Positions 34,743 to 44,169 of a DNA stretch of 64,000 bases are shown in pieces. How positions within the stretch are numbered: the first letter of the stretch is position 1; the number at the start of each line of letters is the position of its first letter. The notes below the pieces were generated by a model. That model searched no databases and was not told the origin of the DNA. It worked only from the letters and a program-made list of their open reading frames with translations. This DNA is from Streptomyces sp. CA-210063 (GTDB lineage Bacteria > Actinomycetota > Actinomycetes > Streptomycetales > Streptomycetaceae): assembly GCF_024612015.1 (NCBI RefSeq), contig NZ_CP102512.1:124001-188000 (forward strand). Reading direction: 5' to 3'. Both the position numbers and the translations under genes were made by a program.

Positions 34743-35872
34743 CCTATCTCCTCGACACCGCCGCCCAGGACGGACCTCAGGTACACGCGCTGGTCATCGG
34801 GGTGGGCACCTACCGGCACCTGCGCGGAGGCTCCGATCCCGTCCCGTACGACACCATGGTCACCCGACAACTCACCTCCCCTCCCCTGTCTGCGCTCGCC
34901 TTCGCCCGCTGGGTCATCGACGAACTGCGCCATCCCGTAGCGGGGCCCGGCAGCGTCGACGTTCTCCTGTCTCCGGGCGAGGTGTTGGACCCCGACGGGC
35001 GGTCCCATGAGGTCGAGGTGCCCTCGGCGGATGCCGTGCAGCGGGCGGTCGACCGGTGGGTGAGCCGCTGCAACAGCCACTCGTCCAACGTCGCCCTTTT
35101 CTACTTCAGTGGCCACGGTCTCGACAACGGCAGCCCGTTGCTGCTGCTGGAGGACTTCGCGCGCAGCAGGAACCGGATCCTGGACGCAGCCGTCAACCTG
35201 CAGAGCCTCGTCCAGGGCATGCGAACCTGCGGCGCGGGATACCAGTACTACTTCCTCGACTCCTGCCGGGAACGCACCGCCCGGCTGTCCAGCCTCCGGG
35301 AGACGCACACACTGCCGCTGCTGGACATCCAGGACGGTCCCGAGCGGCGCAGCGATCTCACCGTGATGCCGGCGGCCCTGTCCGGAGGCAGCGCGTACGC
35401 GGACCAGCACCGAGTCAGCGACTACACCCGGGCTCTCCTCGACGCGCTGGCGGGACGCGCCGCCTCCACGCGCGACGGCCGGTGGCGCGTGACCAGCCTG
35501 GACCTCTATGAGGCCGTGTACACACTGACCCGTACCGCACCGCCGGTGCAGGTGCCGGGGTTGAATGTGCACGGGAACTCGGTCCTGCACGTCCTCGACG
35601 GCCCGCCGCAGGTGCCCCTCGGCGTACGGTGCGACCCCGACGCCGCCGCCCGTCTGGCCGACGTCTCCCTGTCGGCCCTCGGCGGCGCCGGGGACAAGCG
35701 GCCGGTCCTCGAACTGGACGACCCGGTGTGGAGGACCGTCGCGTCGGCCGGTGTGTACGCGGTGGGCGTGGACTTTCCCGACGGCCACTACACGGCCCCG
35801 TTCCCAGCGGGGGTCCACGCCTTCTTTCCGCCGGATCTGGAGTTCACCGTCGCAGTGGAGCGTGTCCGATGA
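34739..35872 (+). CDS. caspase-like (peptidase C14) protein
   Basis: This 377-residue protein starts at GTG 34739, overlapping the hydrolase stop as GTGA, with GAGGA 9 nt upstream. The N-terminal ~200 residues form a caspase/metacaspase-like domain: strand HALVIGVGTY (16-25), catalytic His126 in FYFSGHG, and catalytic Cys176 in YFLDSCRE. The C-terminal half (~250-377) has beta-rich repeats ending in FTVAVERV and may bind partners. Bacterial C14 peptidases are often effectors of defence or regulated cell-death systems. That role is inferred here, supported by the coupled hydrolase and protease/propeller genes. Confidence 0.9.
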   Translation: MTYLLDTAAQDGPQVHALVIGVGTYRHLRGGSDPVPYDTMVTRQLTSPPLSALAFARWVIDELRHPVAGPGSVDVLLSPGEVLDPDGRSHEVEVPSADAVQRAVDRWVSRCNSHSSNVALFYFSGHGLDNGSPLLLLEDFARSRNRILDAAVNLQSLVQGMRTCGAGYQYYFLDSCRERTARLSSLRETHTLPLLDIQDGPERRSDLTVMPAALSGGSAYADQHRVSDYTRALLDALAGRAASTRDGRWRVTSLDLYEAVYTLTRTAPPVQVPGLNVHGNSVLHVLDGPPQVPLGVRCDPDAAARLADVSLSALGGAGDKRPVLELDDPVWRTVASAGVYAVGVDFPDGHYTAPFPAGVHAFFPPDLEFTVAVERVR

Positions 35873-37827
35873 CCCTGACGCGTGTGGTGGTCGCTCTCTC
35901 GCCGGGTACTCCCGTGGCAGCGGAGGTCCTGGACACGGAATCGGGGGACGTCCGCAGCGCGGTCGTGGTGTCCGGCCAGCCGTTCGAGACCGAACTCCCC
36001 CCGGGCACCTACGTCGTACGGCTGGCGCCTCCGGGTCTGGAGCGCGTGAGCGCCACGGTGGTGGTGCCTCACGAAGGCTCAGAGGCCCTGACAGTGCACT
36101 TCGCCCTCGACGATCCCCACCCCGCACCGGGCAGCGGCCAGGCCGTGCCGACCGACCGGCCCGCAAAACTTTCCCCTCTGAAGTGGTTCCTGCTGCCCGG
36201 GACCAGGCGGAAGGCAGCGCTCCCGCCCGACGAAGCACTGCACACAGCCCGGGAGTTGCAGGGCACCGGTCTGTTCGTCTGCGACACGGACGGCACCTTG
36301 CTGAGACCGGTCGAGGTGGCGGACGAGTACGTGGTCAGCCGTCCGGCGGCCGGCGAAGACCGCTCGACATACGTTTGCGTGACACAGGGCCAGGACCACC
36401 TGGCACGGTTCGTGTCCCTGCCCGCGAACTGCGTCGGGCGGATCCGCAGTCCGGCACAGCCCGACGGCGGTGAGGGAGACGTGACAGTACGGCCGGCGGA
36501 CCCCGACGCCCGCGCCCTGCTCGACTACCAGGCACAGGGCCGCCTGGGCGCCGCCGCCGCCATCACCGATCACGTCGTGCGCAGCATCGGCGCCCGGATC
36601 GAAGCCGGCCGGGGCGACCCGGCCGCGGGCTGCGCGGTCGCCTACCACCTGATGGACCATCCGGATCATGACCGCGCACGCCAGTGGGTGCACCTGCTCG
36701 CCGACGCCTTTCCCTCCTCCGACGACGTCTCGCTGTTGGCGGCCTGGTTTCTTCTGGAGAAGGACGGGCCCGTGCCCCGGGAGGTCAGGGGGCGGTTGAT
36801 CACGGCTGCGGAGGCCAGTCAAGGCCTGCCCGTCTATCTCGCGGGGTTGCGGTTGCTGCGGACCGCGCTCGAGCGGCTGGGCCGCTCGGATCGCGCGAGC
36901 GGCCAGTGGGATCCTCGGCTCACCTCGGCGACACACACCGTGAACACGTATCTCCTCGCCGCCGACCCCGCGAACCCCTTCGTCTCCTACACCGGCACCG
37001 GTCTGCACACACCGCTGGTGGCGGAGGACGCGCCGGCCGTCGGTTCCGGTATGAGTCTCGCGTCGGACGACGCGGTTTCCGTACGGGTGTTGGCCAAGGC
37101 GCTGGACCTGCTCGGCACGGTCACCGCGGGTCTTCAACGGACGATCTCCCTCCCGCTGCTCACTCTGACCTGGAGCGACCGGCCCGATGGCGGCGGACAG
37201 ATGCTGTCGGTCGACAGCCACGGCGGGACGAAGGCGTGGGCCGGCCTGGGACTGTTCCTCGTCAGGGCAGAGGGCTGGCAGATGGAAGTGGTTCGGCTGT
37301 CCGATGCGGGGACGGCGACGTTCAGTCTTCCCGGCTCCGCCACCGCAAGGCTGGTCACCCCGGAGTCGGCGGAGCCGGAGGACGCCGTCGTGGTCCCTCA
37401 GCCGGTTTTGCTGCACGCGGCGGCCTCCGGCCCCGAACAGGACCACCGCGTCGTAACCCCACAGCTCGAATTCCTCCTGGAGCCTGTACGCGACGCGGAC
37501 CGCTGGCGGTTGACGGCGCGCCCTCGCGTGCCCGGTTCTCCTGCCGGTTGGGTGCTGGTGGGGCAACGCTCGGCAGCCGACCGGCCGTACAAGACTTTCG
37601 CCCTGCCCCTGAGGGGCGTGGACGCCGGGCCCGGCGCGGAACCGACCGTTCTGCTGGGAAAGGCATCCGTGCCGCTCGACTGGTACATGGTGCCCGAGCC
37701 GGTCGATGAACTGCCGTCGGCGGGGCGTACGGCGATCCTGCGGCGCTCGCTCGCGCGGGCGGCGGACTCGTGGACGCGCGAGGCCATCCAGAAGGTGTTG
37801 ACCGCGCCGACAGCGGAAGAAGGATGA
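35869..37827 (+). CDS. unknown 652-residue protein of the caspase operon
   Basis: The ATG overlaps the caspase stop as ATGA. I do not recognise the whole protein. Residues ~1-85 look like a small beta-sandwich (PPGTYVVRLAPPG, repeated short strands), comparable to carboxypeptidase-regulatory-like folds. A middle region (~210-380) is helical, and the C-terminal third (~390-620) is again beta-rich with an Ala/Trp-containing segment. No catalytic motif, signal peptide or membrane span is visible. Position inside the operon suggests a scaffold or sensor, but no function can be assigned. Confidence 0.8.
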   Translation: MTLTRVVVALSPGTPVAAEVLDTESGDVRSAVVVSGQPFETELPPGTYVVRLAPPGLERVSATVVVPHEGSEALTVHFALDDPHPAPGSGQAVPTDRPAKLSPLKWFLLPGTRRKAALPPDEALHTARELQGTGLFVCDTDGTLLRPVEVADEYVVSRPAAGEDRSTYVCVTQGQDHLARFVSLPANCVGRIRSPAQPDGGEGDVTVRPADPDARALLDYQAQGRLGAAAAITDHVVRSIGARIEAGRGDPAAGCAVAYHLMDHPDHDRARQWVHLLADAFPSSDDVSLLAAWFLLEKDGPVPREVRGRLITAAEASQGLPVYLAGLRLLRTALERLGRSDRASGQWDPRLTSATHTVNTYLLAADPANPFVSYTGTGLHTPLVAEDAPAVGSGMSLASDDAVSVRVLAKALDLLGTVTAGLQRTISLPLLTLTWSDRPDGGGQMLSVDSHGGTKAWAGLGLFLVRAEGWQMEVVRLSDAGTATFSLPGSATARLVTPESAEPEDAVVVPQPVLLHAAASGPEQDHRVVTPQLEFLLEPVRDADRWRLTARPRVPGSPAGWVLVGQRSAADRPYKTFALPLRGVDAGPGAEPTVLLGKASVPLDWYMVPEPVDELPSAGRTAILRRSLARAADSWTREAIQKVLTAPTAEEG

Positions 37828-37833
37828 CAGCCC

Positions 37834-40707
37834 ATGAGCTCCTCGCGCCTACGCCGTCTCCTGTGGACCCTGCTCCGATCCGGGCGCTCATGGCTTCCCG
37901 TTCTCCCACGGAAATGGCGCCGCAGCGTGCGCATCACGATCGCCGTCGGTGAGTCCTGCGCACTGCTGACCCTGGTCATGCGCTACGAGCCCGGCCCCCG
38001 TAAGGCCGAGGGCCCGGCTGTACTGGAGCGGCTCGATCCGCAGCCTCCCACCGCCCCGGCCTTCGACGAGGCAGTGGCCACGGCGCTGAAATGGGCTGAG
38101 GGCCAGGCGGGCTTTCCCACCCGGGGCCTGATCACCTGGACGGTGCGGACAGCCGACGGATCGCAGGTGACGACGCCGATCGGCGGGGCCTCGGTAGGAG
38201 GGGCCTTCGCGGTCGCGCTGGCGTTCCTGTTCGGCCTGACCCCGCTGGCCCGCAGGCGCCCCTTGGATCGGCGCGCGGTGCTCAGCGCCGAGGTCGACGC
38301 CTTCGGGCTGCTTGGCCCGGTGACCCACATCGATCAGAAGGCCGCACTGGTGGCCGACATCGACCACGGCAGGCTGCTCGTGGCAGGCGCGGCCCATGAA
38401 CGGGCGCTGGCCGCGCAGTCGAGCGGGCGTCCGGAAGCGGTGGCCGTCACCAGCGTGGCCGACGCGGTACGAGCCGGTCTGTTGCGGCGGTCCCTCGCGC
38501 TACCGGTGGCCTTCGTCATCCTCGTGGCGGCGACAGCAACGGGGGTGTGGGCCGCCGCGAACGCAGCCGATCGCGCCGAGGCCCGCACCCAGGCACGGGT
38601 GGAGAGCCTGAGCGCCCAGGCCCGGGCCTACCACGGCTCGGCTCCGGACCGCTCCGCAGGCGCAGCCCTGCAGGCCCATCTCCTGGACCCCGCCTCCCCC
38701 GTGACCACTGCCGCGATGCTGTCGGCGGCCTACGGCGATCTGCGGCTGTCCGGTGTCATTGACGCCGGACACCAGGTGGGGGCCGTGCAGTACAGCCCCG
38801 ACGGCCGTCTGCTGGCGGTGGCATCAGGCGGGAAGGTCACGGTGTACGGGTCCGACGGCCACAGCGTGCGGGCCCGCACCAGCGCACGGGCGGGCGCGGT
38901 GACCGAGGTTCGTTTCAGCGCCGACAGCCGTGGTCTCGTCCTGGGCACGGACCGCGGCGAGGTTCTGTACGGGGTGCTCGGTGAAGGCGACGACATCGGC
39001 CTTCGGGTACTGCGTGACGCCGACGAACCGGTCCTGGCCTTGGCCACGGGGGGCGGCGGCCGGGTGGCGTGGGCCACGAATGCCGGAGTGGAGGCGGTCG
39101 CCCGGCCCGGCTCGCAGTCCCCAGTACAGGTACGGCCGGCCGACCCCTTGGTCACCTCCCTGGCGTTCCTGCCCGCCGGACGTCTCGCGGTGGGACGCCT
39201 GACGGACGGCAACGACCCCGCCCTGCAGGTCTACCCGGCCGACCGGGCGAACGCCTCGCCCAAGACACTCCTGACCGCCACCAAGGCGATGAGGCTGTTG
39301 CGGAAGAGCGTCTCCGCCATGGCCGTCACCGACAGGGGGCGCTCACTGGTGGTCGGCGGGGCCCGGATCGATCTGCAGGTCTACGACACCCGAACCCTGC
39401 GGCTGAAGAAGAGCGTGAGTCTCGACGGGTACGTCTACGCCCTCTCGGCGAGCGCTGACGGGCGCACGGTCCTGGCGGCAACACGTGAATGGCCCTCGTA
39501 CCGCGCCCCCGTCGACACCACATCCGCCAGCCCGACGGTCACCGCACTGGACATGTCCGACGGTGGCCGTGGCCTGGGGGTCGCCTACAGCGATGCCACC
39601 GAGTCACTCACCGCGGTCCTGGCCGTCCACCCCGTCACGGGCGCACCGGTCGTTGCCTCGGCTCCGCTCTCCAGTCGCAGCCGGGTATTCCTGTACGCCC
39701 CGCCAAAGCGCACGGATGCACAGGAACAGGTCGGAGCGGTCGTCGGTGACCCACACCTCCCTGGCAGCGTCCTCGTGCTCCGCGCCGACGGCCGGCTGAT
39801 CCGGTACCGGGCCCGCGACGGCCATACGACGGTGCTGCGCAGGGCTGGCTCACAGGGCACGCTGGCCCTGGCAGTGGACGGGAGGGGGCGGACCCTAGCC
39901 GTGGGCGACGCCTCCGGCCGTATCACCCTCTACGACTATCCGGCGATGAGACCGAAAGGCCGGCCGCTGCACCGGACGGACAGCCCGGTGTTCCGTCTGG
40001 CCTTCTCCCCCGATGACCGGACCCTGGCCGCCGGTGACTCGGCCGGCGAGGTGCAGCTGTGGAGCATGGCGCACCGGACGGTGAAGGTCGCCCCCGAGCC
40101 GGAGCGGGACGCGGGTGCGGTCGGCACGTTCGCCTGGCGGCCGGACGGCACCCGGCTGCTCGTGGGGCACCGGCTCGGATGGGCCGAGATCCTGGACCCC
40201 CGAACCGCACGCCCCACCGTTACCCGGAACTTCGCGGCCGTCGGCACCGACGACGGACTGGGAGACCTCGCTGCCGCCGTCCCCTACCAGGACGGCTACC
40301 TCGCCGGCTTCGGCGACGGACGCATCGCCCGGTACGGCCCGAAGATCGGCCTGCGCGAGCAGCTTCCCCAACGGCACAGCCAGACCGTCCTGGGCACCGC
40401 GCTGTCCCCGGACGAGTCCGAGCTATTGACCGTGAGCGCCGACTACACAGCGCTGTTGCAGCAGGTGCCCGATGGCGCTGAGCTGTTCCGGGCCACCAGC
40501 CCGGAGGATCCGGACGACGACGACCTCCACTACGGCGGGGCTTGGTCGGCGGGCGGCTTCACCCCGGACGGCAAGTGGGTGGTCCTGGGCAGCACCACCG
40601 GTCACCTGACCGCTCTGGCACTCGACGGCGACGAGCTGGTCCGGCGCCTGTGCGCACTCACCGACGCCCGCACGCGGGCTGATGAGCTTTCGGAGGCGTG
40701 CCGATGA
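37834..40707 (+). CDS. membrane protein with Lon-like Ser/Lys protease domain and WD40-like propeller
   Basis: This 957-residue protein has a GAAGGA ribosome site upstream of ATG 37834. Residues ~75-215 resemble the Lon/YlbL-type (S16) protease fold: Ser120 in GASVGG matches the GPSAG nucleophile, and Lys169 in GPVTHIDQK matches the lysine of the Lon GGLKEK motif. One transmembrane helix follows (~221-243), then an Ala-rich helical linker. The rest (~305-957) is a WD40/quinoprotein-like beta-propeller with repeats such as QYSPDGRLLAVASGG and AFSPDDRTLAAGDS. The assignment to Lon is by motif and order and needs structural confirmation. Membrane placement plus a large propeller suggests ligand-triggered proteolysis. 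The stop overlaps the next gene (ATGA). Confidence 0.85.
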   Translation: MSSSRLRRLLWTLLRSGRSWLPVLPRKWRRSVRITIAVGESCALLTLVMRYEPGPRKAEGPAVLERLDPQPPTAPAFDEAVATALKWAEGQAGFPTRGLITWTVRTADGSQVTTPIGGASVGGAFAVALAFLFGLTPLARRRPLDRRAVLSAEVDAFGLLGPVTHIDQKAALVADIDHGRLLVAGAAHERALAAQSSGRPEAVAVTSVADAVRAGLLRRSLALPVAFVILVAATATGVWAAANAADRAEARTQARVESLSAQARAYHGSAPDRSAGAALQAHLLDPASPVTTAAMLSAAYGDLRLSGVIDAGHQVGAVQYSPDGRLLAVASGGKVTVYGSDGHSVRARTSARAGAVTEVRFSADSRGLVLGTDRGEVLYGVLGEGDDIGLRVLRDADEPVLALATGGGGRVAWATNAGVEAVARPGSQSPVQVRPADPLVTSLAFLPAGRLAVGRLTDGNDPALQVYPADRANASPKTLLTATKAMRLLRKSVSAMAVTDRGRSLVVGGARIDLQVYDTRTLRLKKSVSLDGYVYALSASADGRTVLAATREWPSYRAPVDTTSASPTVTALDMSDGGRGLGVAYSDATESLTAVLAVHPVTGAPVVASAPLSSRSRVFLYAPPKRTDAQEQVGAVVGDPHLPGSVLVLRADGRLIRYRARDGHTTVLRRAGSQGTLALAVDGRGRTLAVGDASGRITLYDYPAMRPKGRPLHRTDSPVFRLAFSPDDRTLAAGDSAGEVQLWSMAHRTVKVAPEPERDAGAVGTFAWRPDGTRLLVGHRLGWAEILDPRTARPTVTRNFAAVGTDDGLGDLAAAVPYQDGYLAGFGDGRIARYGPKIGLREQLPQRHSQTVLGTALSPDESELLTVSADYTALLQQVPDGAELFRATSPEDPDDDDLHYGGAWSAGGFTPDGKWVVLGSTTGHLTALALDGDELVRRLCALTDARTRADELSEACR

Positions 40708-43700
40708 CCCGGCGCCAAGAGCACCAGGACGACCTCACGGAGTGGACCGCTCTGCTGGACACCTGCGCCACGGGCCGGTCCACGGGCTCACTCACACTGT
40801 CCGCTGCCGCGGTCGCGGACAGGCTGTGCCGGGATGGCGCGTGGCTGCGCGGTTGTGCTGCCGCCGCCGCGCAGTCCGGCGGACCGCTCCTGGACGGTTC
40901 TCCGCTCACCGGCCCGCCCGAGGACGGCCCGGTCGCAGCGGCCCTGCGTCTGCTGCGCGACAAGGCACCGACGCGCAACCACCCCATGGCACGGGCGATC
41001 TGGCACGCCGCACGGGCAGCGGTACTGGAGCGGGGAGCCACGCCCTGCGACCGCGCCTTGGCCGACGCCGAGACCGCGGCGGCGGCCGTGTGGTGCGAGG
41101 CGGCCCGCCACCCCTCCCCCAGCGCCACCGCCGGTCCTGCCCTCCTCGTCGATGTGGAGCAGGCCGGCTTCCGAGCGACTCATCCCGAGCTGCCGTGGAA
41201 GCTGGCCGGGGAGTTGGTGGAACGCTGTCTGCACGGACCGCGCCGCCGCCACGAGTCCGTCGCGGCCAAGGTGCTCGCCGACGGCATCACCCCCGACGGG
41301 ACGGCCGTCCTGACCGTGGACCTGGTCCAGGACGCAGCCGAGGATGTCCTGCCGGACGCGGACACCATGCTGTTCACCACCGGCCTGGAGAGCCTGGAGG
41401 CGTCACTGGCCGCAGCGTTCTCCTGGGGCCGGGCCCAGGAACACTTCCCCCGCGGCCACGGGATGCGCTGGCGGCTCGGCGGTCCGCACCACGTCGCGGC
41501 CGCCATCCCCGCCGGAACCGAGGTAGGCGCCGCCGCCGCGGTGGCCTTGGCCCGCGCCCTCCACCGTCGGCGCGGCGGCGTGTTCACCCGTGCGGGCGAG
41601 CACCCCCATGACGCGGACCCACGCGTGGTCGTGCACGCCGCCATCCGGCCCCCCGCTCGCCTGTACGCCGTGCCCGCCCCGGCGGATGCCGTCCACGACG
41701 CGCTCGCCGCCGGCCACATACTGCTGTTCGCCCCGGGTGACGGGGACGCCCGCCCGGTGATCGCCGCCCCGCGTGACCAGGTACGCGAAGCACGGGACGT
41801 GACACAGGCGTTGCGTCGCTCGCGGCGGCTGCCCCGGCGGTTCGTCGCCGCTTCCTGCGCCTTCACCGTCATCGTCACCATGTTCGGCCTCTGGTACGGC
41901 GGCGAGAGCAGGGAACGCGCCGACCGCGATCGCATCGCCACGAAGGCCGAGGAACTCGCCGATCGGGCGCTCCAACGGGAGACCCGTACGCCGGACCAGG
42001 CCCTCGTGGACGCGCTGACCGCTCGTGCCCTCGCCCCGGACTCGCCGGGGAGCCGTGACGCCCTGCTGTCCGCGGTCAACCGTGAGACCTCCATCAGCAA
42101 GGTCATCCGTACCAAGGCCACCGGACTGCACAGCCTTGCCCTCAGCCACAACGGCCGCTACGTCGCCGGGATCGACTCGAAGCGGCGACTGTGGGTGTGG
42201 GACGCCCGCAAGGCCTCGCCGGTATCCGTGCCGACGGAGCTCCGGAAGGTGAACACGATCGGATTCCCGCAGACCGACGGTGCCCTCGCGGTGGCCACCG
42301 ACCAGGGAGTCGCACGATGGGACCCGGCCGGAGACGGAGGCCCACAGTGGCGCACCGATACCCCGGCGACCGCGGTCGCCTACAGCGCCGACGGAACCCG
42401 CCTGGCGATCGGTGGCCGCGACGGCACTGTGGAGGTCCAGGACACCGGCTCCAGCGAGACCGGCCGTCGTACTCTTCTCGCCGATGACGGCCGGCCGACA
42501 ACGCTCGCGTTCACCACCTCGGGCTCCACCTTGGCGATCGGCACGGCAACCGCGGTGCGCATGTGGGACTGGCGGACCACGGCCCGTCCGCAACGCGCTG
42601 CCACCGACCTTCCCGCCCCCGCACGGAACCTCCTTTACGCCGCACGCTGCAAGTGCTTCTACGCACTGTCCGGCGGCCGGCTCCTGACCCTGGCGCCGGA
42701 CACGGCCAAGGTCGTACGCACGTCCGTCTATGTGCCGTACATGGCCATGCTCGGCTACAGCGCTGCCCGTTCCTCCCTATATCTCGCGGCCACCAACACG
42801 ATCGCCGCCTACTCCGCCGACCCGAAAGACCTGGTCTCGGGTTCCAGTGAAGGCACGACCGCTGAACGCCCCACCGCCTCGGACTACTTCGCGTCCTCCT
42901 TCAGCGGACGTTCCCAACTGGCGGTGAGCGGCGACGGACAGCACCTGGTGACACCGTCCAGCAGCGGCGGCCTCGTGTTCTACAGTCTCTCCGCTCCGGA
43001 CAGGCGGTACCTCTACGTCCTTGGTGCGCAACTTGTCGAAAGCATCCCCGACAGCTCGTCACTGCTCTACGTCACAGGCGTCTACGGGCACGCCCGCATG
43101 GGGGTGTACGACCCGCAGGCACGCAAGGGCAGACAGCAACTCGTGGACATGGGTCCCGTCTCGGGAAAGCAGCCCTCCGCCTTCAACGCGCGGCTGCGCC
43201 TGGTCGCGGTCGCGAGCACCGACGGCCTTGTGCGGCTCCGCCAGGTCAAAGCCGCCACCTTCTCCTTCGGCTCGGCCATCGAGCTGACCGGACCAGCAGG
43301 TCAGAGAGCATCGGTCACCCTGTTCGACGATCCACACCGGGAGCTCTACGCGGCCTGGGCCCACGAGATCCGCGTCTACTCACTGGCGCGACCCACGCAG
43401 CCGGAACTGCGGTACTCGATCACCCTGCCCGACACGGAGCGGGTCGTCGCCGTCAGCGCGGCCCCGGGCCGCAAGCGGCTGTTCGTCGCCACCGACCAAC
43501 ACCTGTACGCGCTGCCCTACCGCGCGGGTCGGTACGCGTGGGCCCACCGCGTGCTGTTGAGCTCAGGCGTGTTCATGCAGGCGAAGGCACTCGAGGACGG
43601 CGGCGTGGTCGCCAGCACCCTGACCGGAGCGCTGGCGGTCTACCGGCCTCGCGACGACGTCTGGACCGAACTCCCGCTCGCCGGAAAGGGAGACAGCATC

Positions 43701-44021
43701 GGCGTCGTACAGCCCTACGGACGCGAGATCGTCGTCACCGTGCCTTACCACATCGCCGTCTACGACGGCCGAACCGGCGCGCAGATCGTCGACATGGAGG
43801 TGCGGTACCTGCTGCCCCCCGCGCTGAACTACAACGGTTCGGCCGTCCGCACTTTCGGGGACACATCGTCCGCCATCACTTTCCCGCTGAGCAAAGCGGC
43901 CGTCCTGACCCGGGCCTGCGATCTGCTGGGCAAGAGCGCCCCAGCCACCGTCGTCGACACATGGCCGGACGCACCCGAGTCCGTACGCGGCAAGCCTCTG
44001 TGCGGTGCCGATGCTCGCTGA
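40704..44021 (+). CDS. membrane WD40-like protein with degenerate Lon-like domain
   Basis: This 1105-residue protein starts at ATG 40704 (ATGA overlap). It has the same order as the preceding protein: an N-terminal helical region (1-190), a Lon-like segment (~190-365), one transmembrane helix (~379-398), a helical linker, then a WD40-like propeller (~440-1105; AYSADGTRLAIGGRDG and similar blades). At the expected nucleophile it reads GTEVGAA, with Glu for Ser, and the matching lysine is also lost, so the domain is probably a pseudoprotease. It looks like a diverged duplicate of its neighbour acting as a regulatory partner. It is the last gene of the operon. Confidence 0.85.
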   Translation: MTRRQEHQDDLTEWTALLDTCATGRSTGSLTLSAAAVADRLCRDGAWLRGCAAAAAQSGGPLLDGSPLTGPPEDGPVAAALRLLRDKAPTRNHPMARAIWHAARAAVLERGATPCDRALADAETAAAAVWCEAARHPSPSATAGPALLVDVEQAGFRATHPELPWKLAGELVERCLHGPRRRHESVAAKVLADGITPDGTAVLTVDLVQDAAEDVLPDADTMLFTTGLESLEASLAAAFSWGRAQEHFPRGHGMRWRLGGPHHVAAAIPAGTEVGAAAAVALARALHRRRGGVFTRAGEHPHDADPRVVVHAAIRPPARLYAVPAPADAVHDALAAGHILLFAPGDGDARPVIAAPRDQVREARDVTQALRRSRRLPRRFVAASCAFTVIVTMFGLWYGGESRERADRDRIATKAEELADRALQRETRTPDQALVDALTARALAPDSPGSRDALLSAVNRETSISKVIRTKATGLHSLALSHNGRYVAGIDSKRRLWVWDARKASPVSVPTELRKVNTIGFPQTDGALAVATDQGVARWDPAGDGGPQWRTDTPATAVAYSADGTRLAIGGRDGTVEVQDTGSSETGRRTLLADDGRPTTLAFTTSGSTLAIGTATAVRMWDWRTTARPQRAATDLPAPARNLLYAARCKCFYALSGGRLLTLAPDTAKVVRTSVYVPYMAMLGYSAARSSLYLAATNTIAAYSADPKDLVSGSSEGTTAERPTASDYFASSFSGRSQLAVSGDGQHLVTPSSSGGLVFYSLSAPDRRYLYVLGAQLVESIPDSSSLLYVTGVYGHARMGVYDPQARKGRQQLVDMGPVSGKQPSAFNARLRLVAVASTDGLVRLRQVKAATFSFGSAIELTGPAGQRASVTLFDDPHRELYAAWAHEIRVYSLARPTQPELRYSITLPDTERVVAVSAAPGRKRLFVATDQHLYALPYRAGRYAWAHRVLLSSGVFMQAKALEDGGVVASTLTGALAVYRPRDDVWTELPLAGKGDSIGVVQPYGREIVVTVPYHIAVYDGRTGAQIVDMEVRYLLPPALNYNGSAVRTFGDTSSAITFPLSKAAVLTRACDLLGKSAPATVVDTWPDAPESVRGKPLCGADAR

Positions 44022-44169
44022 AAGAGCGTTTCGTCCCAGCAGGGGTGTTTGGTAACTCGGGCGTAGGCGCTTTGTTCGGGTGATCGTGCATGTGAGGATC
44101 GTGCCGTGTTCGCACTGAGGCGGGCGGCTGTCACGCGCGTGCCCGAAGGGCCAAAAAGGGGTGACGGAA

